48,692 bases of DNA from an uncultured Clostridia bacterium (GTDB lineage Bacteria; Bacillota; Clostridia; Oscillospirales; QAMX01), in contig CALWBW010000014.1 in the NCBI GenBank assembly GCA_944376195.1, positions 1 through 48,692 on the forward strand. Direction: 5' to 3'. This document shows, piece after piece, positions 17,505-27,148 of this stretch. Every line of letters begins with the position of its first letter. Within the stretch, counting starts at the first letter, position 1. A program made the position numbers and the translations under genes. The notes beneath the pieces are model-generated. The model did no database searches. It was not told the origin of the DNA and saw only the letters and a program-made list of their open reading frames with translations.

Positions 17505-19016
17505 TTATGACTCTTCTATCAAAACCGGACGAATCTTATAGTGATCGTCGTTTTCCCCGGATTCCATCAGTTTAATTTCCGTATGATAACAAAGTTCGAA
17601 AAGCTTTGTCATACGCGTCACGAAAATAAATTTAACGCCAATGCGGGGAAATATATTTAAAATATCAAAAATACCTTTTGCGCCCTCAGCGTACGCAGTA
17701 GTCTGAAAGGTCTCATTAAAAAGCACCAGCGAATGCGGCTTTATATTATCGATTATATGCGCAACATCCTGTACTTCTCCCTCAAAACGACCCGCGGTAT
17801 CTCCGGCAACAAACTCCTTCTCGGCAGAAGAAAACTGCGTAAAGACGGCATTGCGCATGCTGATGCTGGCACGCCGTGCACACACCGGGAGTCCCGCCTG
17901 CGAGAAAATCTGTGCCGTTCCAATGGAACGCAAATACACCGTCTTTCCCGTTGAGTTATTTCCGCGTATCAAAATTCCCATTTCCGCGCTGGAAAGCCGG
18001 ACACTGTTGGTTACAATTGTATCACGCGTCTTCCCTTCCACAAGCAACAGACAGTCATAGAGTCCATCCGCATTAAAGACCTCTGCTTCATGCGGACGAA
18101 TACGGGGAATACAATACGTCACATGATGACGGCGCAAATAATTCATATAATCCAGCGCGCCCTCGTAAAACGACAACTCATCGGAAAGGCCATAAAACAT
18201 TTCATACACATGCTCGGCAACTTCCGTCATCACCGTATACATACGGAAAAGGGCCTCGTTCAAAAGGAAATTGGCGTCGTCAATCAACGCATCGCCCAAG
18301 TTGTATTCCGGAGCACGTTCCGTTCTGTTTTTCAGATTTTTCACGACATTCCAAATTTTACGATCCTTTGCCAGCTTTTCAAGCTCCTCAATGTGAATCA
18401 ACTCACAAGTGGTAACGCCAAGGGTATCATCCATCCCGGCCAATACCGTGAACTCATATTGCGGCGGAGCATACAAGGTGAAAAGCGTTGCAATTTCCAC
18501 CACTTCATTGAGGGAATCATTGTTGATCATTTCAACACAATAATCCTTAATTGCAATCAAACCCGGTGCAGTCAACTCAAATTTATCCAAAATTTCATAG
18601 GCGGATTTAAAATATCCCGCGATCATCTTGGCAAATTTGGAACTGATTTTCAAAAGATCAAACGTATATTCCATCAGCGCCTTATAACTGACGGAAGCGC
18701 CATACGGATGCACATTGGAACGCATCTCATTCCAGTCCGTCTGTATAGTGTCATACCGACGGAAAAGACGTTTCAGTTCAAACAAAAGCTGCGGTTGCTT
18801 CGTAAAATTATCCACAATTTCCTGACGGTAATAGATATTTTCTTCCTGATGGAGCGGACGCATCAGGACTTTCAAAAAGGTCTCCGCACGCGCCTCATCT
18901 GTACAAACAGCATGCACCAGACGATCAATTGACAAGTTATAAGCTGCTTCCCGCATATCGGCAAGCGTCTCATAATCGGACTGTTCCGGAGTTTTATATA
19001 ACAAACTGAACTTCAT
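17505..19016 (-). CDS. MutS-like ATPase without mismatch-recognition domain (second gene)
   Basis: A 503-residue protein with a helical lever/core region (about residues 60-320) and a C-terminal MutS domain V ATPase. Walker A reads RGNNSTGKTVYLRSIG (near 350) and the Walker B region reads SLVLFNETFQTT. The N-terminal mismatch-binding domain and its Phe-X-Glu motif are absent. The Walker B Asp of classical MutS is Asn, with the catalytic Glu kept. ATG 19016 overlaps the stop of the upstream homologue in an ATGA. It is more like the small MutS-related proteins of Firmicutes than MutS1 or MutS2; no Smr nuclease domain is seen. The function is unknown. Confidence 0.8.
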   Translation of the reverse strand: MKFSLLYKTPEQSDYETLADMREAAYNLSIDRLVHAVCTDEARAETFLKVLMRPLHQEENIYYRQEIVDNFTKQPQLLFELKRLFRRYDTIQTDWNEMRSNVHPYGASVSYKALMEYTFDLLKISSKFAKMIAGYFKSAYEILDKFELTAPGLIAIKDYCVEMINNDSLNEVVEIATLFTLYAPPQYEFTVLAGMDDTLGVTTCELIHIEELEKLAKDRKIWNVVKNLKNRTERAPEYNLGDALIDDANFLLNEALFRMYTVMTEVAEHVYEMFYGLSDELSFYEGALDYMNYLRRHHVTYCIPRIRPHEAEVFNADGLYDCLLLVEGKTRDTIVTNSVRLSSAEMGILIRGNNSTGKTVYLRSIGTAQIFSQAGLPVCARRASISMRNAVFTQFSSAEKEFVAGDTAGRFEGEVQDVAHIIDNIKPHSLVLFNETFQTTAYAEGAKGIFDILNIFPRIGVKFIFVTRMTKLFELCYHTEIKLMESGENDDHYKIRPVLIEES

Positions 19017-20464
19017 GCGTTACCTCCGAACCGTGCTTCCAAAGATTCTTTATCTAGCCGGTATTTTTTCAAAATATCCAACGCCATGGAACCCAAATTC
19101 CCCTGCTGGCGGGAGATCTTATAAGTCCGGCGATTGGAATCACTGAGATCCACCACAACATTTAAAAACGGAATCTCCGTTTCACCGACTCCATGTTGGT
19201 GCGTGATATAAATTCCAAAACTACCGCTTTTGTAAAGCCGTTCTGCCAATGCCACCGTCAACGGCACAGCCAATTCTTCACTGGTGGCAGAATACGTCTC
19301 ATTCAAAAGGACCAGTGAATTTCCGCCTTGCGACTCCAAAATTTCATTCACCAACGCATTTTCATTTTGAAAACGTCCGCCCGATTCAAATCGTTCATCG
19401 CGCGGGAAATGCGTATAAATATTTTTTAATGGATAAAGCGACGCTTGTTCACAAGCCAAAGGACATCCATTCAGGAAAAACGCTACCACTGCGCCTACCG
19501 CACGTAAATAGGTCGTTTTACCGCCGCCGTTTGCTCCGGTCAAATAGTAAAACGGTTCTTTTTCAGAAAACAAAATATCATTCGGCACAATATGCTGCTC
19601 ATTCTTTGCCAAAAGCGTAATATCATACGCATTGTGTACAGAAATCTTTTTAGTCTCTGAAATTTCCGGATAAACCACCGGAATGCCGTTGGAGCGCAAT
19701 TTTTCAAAAATCTCCGACAACTCCAGATAAAAAGCCAATTCCCCGCGATAGATCATAATCCCATCATTGAAAAAGCCTTCATATTTCTCATAAAACCAAT
19801 CAAACTGTTCAAACTGTTCTGGATACAGCGCCGCAATTGCCTCAATGATATCCGGCGGCAGCATGCGGGAAAACGTACGCTGCTTACTCACAGAAGGCAA
19901 TCCCAAATTCACGGCGCAGGCAATTAGACGATCCGCATAAGATTCACTTGCCATGGAGGTGATATGCATATTATCGCCGGTGATCTTAAAGCTACAATGC
20001 TGAATTTCCGCAATGCGAGGATATACCTCTTCTAAATCCGCAGCCAATTCATCGTATTCCGGACGAGACACCTCATCCAAAAAGAATTCATGGAAACGCT
20101 CAAAAAAAACGCCGGATCCTTGAAAATCCACCGCATCGTAACCAAATTGCGCCGCACATTTTAAAAGGCTGATACAAATCACACGCCGCGCGTCTTCGCT
20201 GTCCGAATCCACATAGGCATCATACAGACGGGCCAACTCTGACATATCCTCCGCAAGCACCTTAAACTGCGAGCGAAGATCATCGTTCTCTAAAACACGA
20301 AATAACTCGTGCCGCGCCAGAATGTCCTCCTTTCCGCAAACATAACGCATGGACTTCACAGCGTCACTGCTTAACAAAAGCGTCAACTTTAGATCCTCAA
20401 AAACATCCGGGTTTATCACTTCCTCCGGGAGCTCTTTTAGGAACATCAGGCTTGGATAACCCAT
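19013..20464 (-). CDS. MutS-like ATPase without mismatch-recognition domain (first gene)
   Basis: A 483-residue homologue of the following gene. It has a helical region and then a MutS domain V ATPase with Walker A TGANGGGKTTYLRAVG (near 325), Walker B NSLVLLNETYSATSEE (again Asn-Glu for Asp-Glu), and ITHQHG as the switch histidine. It also lacks the DNA mismatch clamp domains I and II. ATG 20464 is chosen because GAGGT lies 6 bases upstream; an extension upstream is unsupported. The four-base overlap with the next gene suggests equimolar synthesis and a heterodimer. Confidence 0.8.
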   Translation of the reverse strand: MGYPSLMFLKELPEEVINPDVFEDLKLTLLLSSDAVKSMRYVCGKEDILARHELFRVLENDDLRSQFKVLAEDMSELARLYDAYVDSDSEDARRVICISLLKCAAQFGYDAVDFQGSGVFFERFHEFFLDEVSRPEYDELAADLEEVYPRIAEIQHCSFKITGDNMHITSMASESYADRLIACAVNLGLPSVSKQRTFSRMLPPDIIEAIAALYPEQFEQFDWFYEKYEGFFNDGIMIYRGELAFYLELSEIFEKLRSNGIPVVYPEISETKKISVHNAYDITLLAKNEQHIVPNDILFSEKEPFYYLTGANGGGKTTYLRAVGAVVAFFLNGCPLACEQASLYPLKNIYTHFPRDERFESGGRFQNENALVNEILESQGGNSLVLLNETYSATSEELAVPLTVALAERLYKSGSFGIYITHQHGVGETEIPFLNVVVDLSDSNRRTYKISRQQGNLGSMALDILKKYRLDKESLEARFGGNA

Positions 20465-20593
20465 AGCAGTACCTCGAATCTTATTACTTTCTTTTTTACA
20501 CAAAATCGCGATATTATTATACTATATTATTCCGAAAAAGTACATGAATATTTTAAATTTAACAATTCCGTCATATGGAACCCCAGAAAATAA

Positions 20594-20640
20594 ATAAAAA
20601 AACCGGGAGTACTGCGCAAAAGCGCAGCCTCCCGATTTTT
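20594..20640. terminator. Intrinsic terminator of the first solute-binding protein gene
   Basis: CGGGAG (20604-20609) pairs with CTCCCG (20629-20634), with a nested CTGCGC/GCGCAG stem. T-runs lie on both outer sides, so it may act in both directions. Confidence 0.75.
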
Positions 20641-20682
20641 CAATTTAATTATGCGAAACCAAGCAAAGCCTGAAGCGAAACC

Positions 20683-22581
20683 TTAGCCAAGGATCGCGTC
20701 ACGTCCCATTGCCACGAGGTAACGGTCAACACGAGCCTGTTTTGCATCGACATATTCCTGCATGCCCAGATTGTCATAAGCATACTGCAGATCTTCCTCA
20801 TACGTATCGGTAGACGTCTTACCAGTAATATAACCAGTTGTCATTTCAGCTAAATACGTATTAAGGTCAGTCTCGTACTTGGAAATAATACTCGTTTCCT
20901 CATCCGTTGCCATGGTGGTAAAATCGATATTCAAATCAAACTGAATATTATCCGTTCCAAAATCATTCAGGTAGAGGAAGAAGCGATTCAGGTTGGACAT
21001 ATCGGTCCAGTTGTAATTCGCATACTGCTCTTTCCACTCGTCGATCGTGAGGTTCTTCCAGTAGTAAGGCTCACCGTTATCAAGAGCTTCCTGAACAGAG
21101 TTATAGGTATTCTTCAGCGGATCCCAGGCAAAGCCGGCCTGGATCTGCGGGAACATGCTCCACGGAGCATAGTGCCACATGTCGCCAACGCTGTAGTCCT
21201 CTTCCTGCGTAATTTCTGTACCAACCTTATACTGATAAACTCTGCCATCTTCTTCGATATCATAGGATTTGCCTTCGATGCCGTAGCAAAGCAACATATA
21301 AAGGGTCGGGCCATTCAGCCAGTCAAGATAAGCAGCAGCAGCTTCCATATCCACATCTGAGCGGAATGCAAGACCGTTGTTCGCGGTCTGTACGGACTGA
21401 CCGACTATGCGCGGCTGTACACCTTCAATCGCCTGGATAATAGGCATCGGCTCATACTGGCAATCCGGATCACCGGTTTCAGCAGTAATAAGGTTATCCG
21501 GATACATGACCTGCGCCGCGCAGTAGTTACCGGCTACATTCGCGCCATATGCCCACGCACCGCCTTCATTCGTCAGCGCAACGCCCTTCGAATACAAATC
21601 AGCTGTAAAGTCTATAAAAGCAAGATACTGATCATCAAAGTCTACCGCATTTTCAATTTCACCAGTCACAGCGTTCATGGCAAAGTTCGCACGCGGGAGT
21701 CCGAACCAACCGGCAGTCGTATGGTTGAACACCTGCTCGGCCGACATACCGATACCAAGGAATGCACGCTCGTCCTTCGCGCCGTTGCCGTTGGCATCCT
21801 GCTCTTGGAACTGCACCAAAGCTTCCGTGAATTCTTCAATCGTGGTCGGCATAGAGAGACCGCACTTTTCTAACCAGTCAACACGGATATTCAGGTTATA
21901 CCAGGTGTGAAGCGGCCAGTTGACAAGATAATCAACATCATCATGGTCAAAATTGAAGGAAGTACCATTACCATCGGCACAGCCAATATAATACCACTCG
22001 CCATCCGGCGCAACATTCCATGCCTTTAAGTACTGATAATCGCCGCCATCAGCGATCAAGCCGGAGAACGTACCATCAGAATACTCTGCAATATCGTTGA
22101 TATTGGCAAATATACCATTATTGATGGAGTTCACCAAAACTTCCGTATCCATAAAGCTGGTATTGTTGCACAGGAACGCGTCATCAAGCGTATTGGCCGC
22201 CAAATAACCAGAAAGTGTTGTCTTATAAGCCTCATTATCGATAACATCAAGCTCAACCTTCAAGTTATGTTCTTCCAACATTTTTTGATTGTAATAATCA
22301 ATGGTTTCAAAGCCCTCCGCTAAGGCTTCCTCGTACGTATAGGTCCAGTTATGGGATTCCTGGCCCATGTACGTCAAGGTCAGAGGATCAGTTTCCGTAG
22401 GAGCATCGCTGCTTTCATCCTCATCTCCAGTGTTGGAGTCATCGGCAGCATCTCCGCCATTGTCCCCTGTGCTGGCATTGCCGGCATCCGCCGTATCGTC
22501 ATCTGTGTTTGCGCAAGCGCTAAACAGGGCGATCAGCATCAAAACAGCAATAAGCAGCGCAAGAAGTCTCTTCGTGGTCAT
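20683..22581 (-). CDS. Extracellular solute-binding lipoprotein (ABC transporter, family 1 type), copy 1
   Basis: A 632-residue lipoprotein. It has a signal peptide with lipobox LFSAC (Cys ~23), an acidic Asp/Gly/Ser-rich tether (~24-65), then a large periplasmic-binding-type domain. DANGNGAKDE around residue 240 is a Ca-binding-like loop seen in large carbohydrate-binding proteins. It is highly similar to the next gene along its length. No permease or ATPase genes lie nearby, so the transporter must be elsewhere. AGGAGGG sits before ATG 22581. The ligand is unknown; an oligosaccharide is a reasonable guess. Confidence 0.85.
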   Translation of the reverse strand: MTTKRLLALLIAVLMLIALFSACANTDDDTADAGNASTGDNGGDAADDSNTGDEDESSDAPTETDPLTLTYMGQESHNWTYTYEEALAEGFETIDYYNQKMLEEHNLKVELDVIDNEAYKTTLSGYLAANTLDDAFLCNNTSFMDTEVLVNSINNGIFANINDIAEYSDGTFSGLIADGGDYQYLKAWNVAPDGEWYYIGCADGNGTSFNFDHDDVDYLVNWPLHTWYNLNIRVDWLEKCGLSMPTTIEEFTEALVQFQEQDANGNGAKDERAFLGIGMSAEQVFNHTTAGWFGLPRANFAMNAVTGEIENAVDFDDQYLAFIDFTADLYSKGVALTNEGGAWAYGANVAGNYCAAQVMYPDNLITAETGDPDCQYEPMPIIQAIEGVQPRIVGQSVQTANNGLAFRSDVDMEAAAAYLDWLNGPTLYMLLCYGIEGKSYDIEEDGRVYQYKVGTEITQEEDYSVGDMWHYAPWSMFPQIQAGFAWDPLKNTYNSVQEALDNGEPYYWKNLTIDEWKEQYANYNWTDMSNLNRFFLYLNDFGTDNIQFDLNIDFTTMATDEETSIISKYETDLNTYLAEMTTGYITGKTSTDTYEEDLQYAYDNLGMQEYVDAKQARVDRYLVAMGRDAILG

Positions 22582-22654
22582 TGCATTGCCCTCCTAAAAT
22601 AATTTTACCAAAACGTATTTTTATAATATCATCCTTTACATTTTGGTCATATTT

Positions 22655-22683
22655 ATCTTAATACTTCTATAATAGTTTGTCAA
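22655..22683 (-). promoter_or_regulatory. Promoter of solute-binding protein copy 1
   Basis: Minus-strand TTGACA (22683-22678), 17 bases, TAAGAT (22660-22655). The layout is the same as for the paralogue at 24911-24939. The rest of the 368-base gap between the two genes is AT-rich and holds only the terminator at 22861. Confidence 0.75.
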
Positions 22684-22860
22684 CAGCAATATTGTGAATA
22701 TTTTATGAATTTAGGCTTTTTACGTAAAAGAGCAATTTTTAGAAATTAAATTGTTTGTTTTTTTCGTAATATATAGTTTTTTAAATAACATTTTTATCCA
22801 AATTTATCCTTAAAAAATTTATATCATTAATATTCTTGTGAGAAATTTGTAATTTGCAGA

Positions 22861-22897
22861 GCAAAAAATAAGGACGCCATTTTGAGGCGTCCTTATT
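22861..22897 (-). terminator. Intrinsic terminator of solute-binding protein copy 2
   Basis: AATAAGGACGCC (22867-22878) pairs perfectly with GGCGTCCTTATT (22886-22897), with a T-run on the minus strand. It separates the two paralogues into independent transcripts. Confidence 0.85.
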
Positions 22898-22949
22898 CGT
22901 TACATTGATATTACATCTAAAATACGAAATAATAAGTTTCCATAAAATC

Positions 22950-24827
22950 TTAGTCGAGAATTGCGTCACGACCCATTGCAACGAGGTAACGATCGATCTG
23001 GCCCTGCAACGCATCACAATACTCCTGCATACCCAAGTTATCATAGGCATACTGCAAGTCTTCTTCATACGTATCAGTAGACTTCGTGCCAACAATATAG
23101 TTGGTCGTCATCTCAGAAAGATACGTCTTCAGGTCGGTTTCATACGTGGAAATTGCCTGGGTCTCCTCCTCGGAAGGAAGTGTACTGAAGTTGATATTCA
23201 GGTCAAACACCATATTATCCGTACCATAATCGTTCAAATAGAGGAGGAAACGGTTGTTGTTCGACATGTCTGTCCAGTTATAATCTGCAAACTGGATTTT
23301 CCAGTCTTCCAGCGTGGTCTTCTTCCAGGTATAAGGCTCGTTGTTATCCAGCGCTTCCTGCACGGACGTGTAGGTGTTTCTTACAAAGTCCCACATAAAG
23401 CCGCACTGGATCTGCGGGAAAGCAGCCCACGGAGCATAGTGCCACATGTCACCATAGCTCTCTTCTTCTTCTGTGGTATAATCATCGCCGACTTTATAAA
23501 GCGTAACGGTGCCATCCTCATTGTAATCCCAGGCCTTGCCTTCAATACCATACATCAGGATCTGGTAGAAGGTCTCACCGGTCAGCCAGTCCAGATAGGC
23601 AGCGGCAGCTTCATAATTACACTCCGTGCTAAATGCAAGCGCATTATTCGCAGCGTTAATCGACTGGCCAACCATACGCGGCGCAACGCCCTCTATGGCC
23701 TGGATAATGGGCATCGGCTCGTACTGGCAATCCGGGTCTCCGGTCTGAACAGTAATCATGTTATCCGGATACATAACCTGCGCTGCGCAATAGTTACCGG
23801 CAACATTCGCGCCATAGGTCCACGCGCCGCCCTCATTCAAAAGCACAACGCCGTTATCGTAAAGATTCTTTGTGAAATCGACGAAAGCAAGATACTGATC
23901 GCCAAATTCAACAGCGTTTTCCAATTCGCCGGTAGCCGCGTTCATTGCAAAGTTCGCACGCGGGAGGCCAAACCAACCGGCGGTGGTATGGCCAAAGACC
24001 TGCTCTGTTTCCATACCGATACCGAGGAACGCACGTTCATCCTTGGAACCATTGCCATTGGCATCCTGCTCCTGGAACTGAATCAAAGCTTCCGTGAATT
24101 CTTCTGTGGTCGTCGGCATCGAGAGGCCACACTTATTCAGCCAGTCAACACGGATGTTCAGGTCATACCAAGTGTGAAGCTGCCAGTTATTCAGATAGTC
24201 GACGTCATCATGATCAAGATCAAATGAAGATCCGCCGCCATCCGGATTCTTTACATAATACCACTCGCCGTCCGGCGCAGTGGACCAAGCTTTGACATAT
24301 TGCAAAGGACCGCCATCCGCAACAGCGCCGGAGAAACCGCCGTCCGAATATTGAATAATGTCGTTGATGTTAGCAAACCGGCCGTTGTTGATGGCGCTGA
24401 CCATCACATCGATTGCCATATATTCGCCATCCACCAGGAAGCTGTCATAGAGAGAATTGGATGCAAGCAGGCCGGCAAGCGTCGTCTTATAGGCTTCGTT
24501 GTCAACCACCTCAACCTCTACTACAAGGTTGTGCTCTTCCAGCATTTTCTCATTGTAATAATCCCAGGTTTCAAAACCTGCGGCAATCGCTTCTTCCAGC
24601 GTGTAAGACCAGTTATGTGTCTCACTACCCATATACGTGAGTTTCAAGGGCTCTGTTTCGCTGGGATTGTCGTCGGCATCTCCAGTATTACCGACGTCGC
24701 CGGTGTCACCGGAATTACCGGTATCGCCGGGTTGATTGGCATTGTCGTCGCCATTTGCGCAGGCGCTGAACAGCGCCACAAACATCAACATGGCGACAAG
24801 CAAAGCTAAAAATCTTTTTGCGGTCAT
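22950..24827 (-). CDS. Extracellular solute-binding lipoprotein (ABC transporter, family 1 type), copy 2
   Basis: A 625-residue paralogue of the preceding protein. It shares the signal and lipobox (LFSAC, Cys ~23), an acidic tether with GDTGNSGDTGDVGNTGD repeats, the DANGNGSKDE loop, and long near-identical runs such as GWFGLPRANFAMNA and CAAQVMYPDN. ATG 24827 is used because AGGAGGG lies 6 bases upstream; a longer frame would put 20 residues before the signal peptide. It has its own promoter and terminator. Differences cluster in the tether and in patches of the binding domain, so the two copies may differ in ligand. Confidence 0.85.
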   Translation of the reverse strand: MTAKRFLALLVAMLMFVALFSACANGDDNANQPGDTGNSGDTGDVGNTGDADDNPSETEPLKLTYMGSETHNWSYTLEEAIAAGFETWDYYNEKMLEEHNLVVEVEVVDNEAYKTTLAGLLASNSLYDSFLVDGEYMAIDVMVSAINNGRFANINDIIQYSDGGFSGAVADGGPLQYVKAWSTAPDGEWYYVKNPDGGGSSFDLDHDDVDYLNNWQLHTWYDLNIRVDWLNKCGLSMPTTTEEFTEALIQFQEQDANGNGSKDERAFLGIGMETEQVFGHTTAGWFGLPRANFAMNAATGELENAVEFGDQYLAFVDFTKNLYDNGVVLLNEGGAWTYGANVAGNYCAAQVMYPDNMITVQTGDPDCQYEPMPIIQAIEGVAPRMVGQSINAANNALAFSTECNYEAAAAYLDWLTGETFYQILMYGIEGKAWDYNEDGTVTLYKVGDDYTTEEEESYGDMWHYAPWAAFPQIQCGFMWDFVRNTYTSVQEALDNNEPYTWKKTTLEDWKIQFADYNWTDMSNNNRFLLYLNDYGTDNMVFDLNINFSTLPSEEETQAISTYETDLKTYLSEMTTNYIVGTKSTDTYEEDLQYAYDNLGMQEYCDALQGQIDRYLVAMGRDAILD

Positions 24828-24910
24828 ACGCGACCCTCCTATAAAATATTCCCAAAACGCGCAGGGTGCGCGGAATGGTTCCTGCAACGCTGCCTGAAAA
24901 AGGCGGTATT

Positions 24911-24939
24911 ATCTTAATGCCTGTATAAATAAAAGTCAA
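24911..24939 (-). promoter_or_regulatory. Promoter of solute-binding protein copy 2
   Basis: Minus-strand TTGACT (24939-24934), 17 bases, TAAGAT (24916-24911), matching the copy 1 promoter in spacing and -10 sequence. Confidence 0.72.
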
Positions 24940-25229
24940 GGCAAGGCGTTGTGAATACAGTGTTTCGAAAATTTGAATAACAGAAAAAAGCAAGAAGTTA
25001 TAATGCTTTTTTTGCTTTTGAAATATATGGAATACAAAAAAATTTTCATGGATTTTTTTGTATATTTAAACTTAATATGAATAAAAAATCATAAGCTGCA
25101 TTTTTCACCAATCAAAGTGTTCAACTCATTCTCTGATCATTCCCCTATGTTTTTTCCGGAAAATTTGATATACTAATTTCCGTGGTTTCTTTGCACAAAT
25201 TTACTTGAGTACAAAACAGGGGGCGTGTT
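24940..25229. other. AT-rich intergenic region between divergent genes
   Basis: No gene or RNA is visible. The only structure is a perfect TTTTCCGGAAAA palindrome at 25152-25163, just before a possible TATACT -10 box (25169-25174) for the radical SAM gene. Confidence 0.4.
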
Positions 25230-26114
25230 ATGGAATTTCTATGTTCACAATGTCCCAGGCAATGTGCCGCTCATCGCGATGATCTTTTGGGGGAGGGATA
25301 TTGTCATGCGCCGGCGCTCCCCCGCATTGCGCGTGCTGCTCTGCATCATTGGGAAGAGCCTTGTATCAGCGGAACGCATGGGTCTGGAACAATCTTTTTT
25401 TCCGGATGTCCGCTGGGATGTCTGTTTTGCCAAAACGAATCGATCAGCCACGCAGGTTATGGAAAAACCGTCTCTTTAGAGCGGCTGTCTGCTATCATGA
25501 AAGAACTTGCCCAGCAGGGCGCGCACAATATCAATTTAGTCAGTCCTACGCATTATGCACATCTGCTTCCCTTTATCCGGGAACAAGCGCCGAAAGGACT
25601 TCCCATCGTATACAACACCGGCGGCTATGACGCTGTAGAAACACTGCGTCGGATTGACGGCTGCGTAGACGTTTACCTGACCGACATAAAATACCATTCT
25701 TCCCGGCTCTCCGCAAAATATTCCGGTGCCGCCAATTATTTTGAACGGGCAATTGCCGCCGTAAAAGAAATGTACCGGCAAACAGGTCCGGCCGTTTACG
25801 ACAACGATGGCCTTTTGCGCCGCGGCGTAATCATCCGCCATCTCATTTTACCCGGATACAGCGCAGATTCTCTCCGTGTGCTCGCTTACTGCCGCGATCA
25901 TCTCCCCGACGGTATCCTGTACAGTATTATGGCACAATATACGCCCATGGGAAAAGCAGCGCAGTCACCGCCTTTAAACCGGCGCTTAAATCCCGCCGAA
26001 TATAGGCGGGTCATTCGGTTTGTCGAAGGCGACGAACACTTCACAGGGTATATGCAGGAGCTCTCCAGTGCTAAGGAGGAATACGTCCCTCCTTTTGATT
26101 TGACAGGAGTATAA
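25230..26114 (+). CDS. Radical SAM protein, PflA-like (COG1313 type)
   Basis: A 294-residue radical SAM protein. The SAM-cluster motif is SGCPLGCLFCQN (C-x3-C-x2-C, about residues 59-66). Further N-terminal cysteines (CSQCPRQC, C25) may hold a second cluster. GTIFFSGC before the motif and YNTGGYDAVETLRRI later follow the pyruvate-formate-lyase activase-like uncharacterised family. A run of G ahead of ATG 25230 acts as a ribosome site. No glycyl-radical enzyme gene lies next to it, so its substrate is unknown. The end of the gene has no strong terminator. Confidence 0.83.
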   Translation: MEFLCSQCPRQCAAHRDDLLGEGYCHAPALPRIARAALHHWEEPCISGTHGSGTIFFSGCPLGCLFCQNESISHAGYGKTVSLERLSAIMKELAQQGAHNINLVSPTHYAHLLPFIREQAPKGLPIVYNTGGYDAVETLRRIDGCVDVYLTDIKYHSSRLSAKYSGAANYFERAIAAVKEMYRQTGPAVYDNDGLLRRGVIIRHLILPGYSADSLRVLAYCRDHLPDGILYSIMAQYTPMGKAAQSPPLNRRLNPAEYRRVIRFVEGDEHFTGYMQELSSAKEEYVPPFDLTGV

Positions 26115-26240
26115 ACAATTGTAAAATTTTCCTGTTTTCTCAATGGTTTTTTCGAAATTCTCAAAAATTAGTTGATTTTGTTGACTTTTTTACCCCGTTA
26201 TGATACCATGCGGGGTATCAAAGGGGAGGAGGGTGTTCCC

Positions 26241-26993
26241 ATGTACAAACATCATGAAGAATCCATTGTGAAAATGGCAGAGTACTATCGCGAAAACCCG
26301 GAAATCATTGCTTTGTTCCTCATTGGTTCCGTGGCGACCGGAACCGAACGTCCAGATTCTGACCTCGATGGCGTAGCAGTCGTCTCCCCGGAATATTATG
26401 CGGAAAAGGAAGCCGGAGTCGGCACCATGGAGGTAGTTCGCGGCAAATGCACCTATCAAGAAGGTTATTTTGATATTCATTTTTTAACGAAAGATATCAT
26501 GAAAAACCTTGCAAGCTCTGGTTCCGAGCCAATGCGCAATATGTTTTCCTGTGCACGGCCTCTTTTCTGCAACGACGCGGAATTGATTCCGTTGGCTGCT
26601 TCTATTCCGATCTATCCGCAGAAAGAAAAATCTGAAAAGCTTTTACAATATTACTGCACGTTGAAAATGTTTTACCGCTATTTCTGGAAAGTTTGCAAAC
26701 CGGAAGGATATGCGCGCGCCCACATTGCAGACGGCATGGTATATTCTCTTTACCGTCTGCTGTTGGTTGAAAACGAAGTATTATTCCCGGGATTTAGAAA
26801 ACTCGAAACCGCAGTAATGAAAGCGCCAAAAAAGCCGGACGGAATTGTGGAAAAGTCCCGCAAATTTTTGCAGACGCTCACGGATGATGATTGCCTTGCT
26901 ATTTTAGACGCTTATGAAGCCTGGACATCATATGATTATCCGAAGGACGACGCAATAATCTCCAACAACTTCAAAGATCCCTATGACTGGTAA
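26241..26993 (+). CDS. Nucleotidyltransferase-domain protein
   Basis: A 250-residue protein with a minimal nucleotidyltransferase fold at the N terminus. ALFLIGSVATGTERPDSDLDG gives the GS...D-x-D active signature (about residues 23-43), with a further Asp in YFDIHFL. The helical C-terminal part may bind substrate, as in aminoglycoside nucleotidyltransferases and MNT-type proteins. ATG 26241 follows GGGGAGGAGGG (26223-26233). No HEPN partner lies next to it, so a toxin-antitoxin role is not supported. An inverted repeat (TACCCCG/CGGGGTA) within 26190-26220 overlaps the likely promoter. Confidence 0.75.
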   Translation: MYKHHEESIVKMAEYYRENPEIIALFLIGSVATGTERPDSDLDGVAVVSPEYYAEKEAGVGTMEVVRGKCTYQEGYFDIHFLTKDIMKNLASSGSEPMRNMFSCARPLFCNDAELIPLAASIPIYPQKEKSEKLLQYYCTLKMFYRYFWKVCKPEGYARAHIADGMVYSLYRLLLVENEVLFPGFRKLETAVMKAPKKPDGIVEKSRKFLQTLTDDDCLAILDAYEAWTSYDYPKDDAIISNNFKDPYDW

Positions 26994-27048
26994 TTCTAAT
27001 TCTTAATCCATTTAAACTTTTTGGAGTAGCTTTCAGATACTTTTGAAG

Positions 27049-27079
27049 AACAGCGGTGCATAAAATTGCCGCTGTTTTT
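27049..27079 (+). terminator. Intrinsic terminator after nucleotidyltransferase gene
   Basis: AACAGCGG (27049-27056) pairs with CCGCTGTT (27069-27076), followed by T. Confidence 0.7.
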
Positions 27080-27090
27080 CAATTTCATAG

Positions 27091-27119
27091 TTGACAAGCC
27101 ACAGTAGTTATGATAAAAT
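27091..27119 (+). promoter_or_regulatory. Promoter of the tRNA-Ser pair
   Basis: TTGACA (27091-27096), 17 bases, TAAAAT (27114-27119), about 30 bases before the first tRNA. Confidence 0.75.
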
Positions 27120-27148
27120 AAACGTCGTTCATGGATTTGGTTTCATGC

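Noticed and set aside
22905..24227. 440-codon plus-strand frame antisense to solute-binding protein copy 2
   Set aside because: The minus-strand lipoprotein has signal peptide, lipobox, ribosome site, promoter and a paralogue. The plus frame has none of these.
26165..26185. GTTGATTTTGT sequence resembling the switch repeat at 8473-8483
   Set aside because: Only one half-site and the centre match; the other palindromic arm is absent. It lies at an unrelated promoter, so it was not called a recombination site.
26241..26993. MNT-HEPN toxin-antitoxin system
   Set aside because: The nucleotidyltransferase-like gene has no adjacent small HEPN gene and is larger than a minimal antitoxin.
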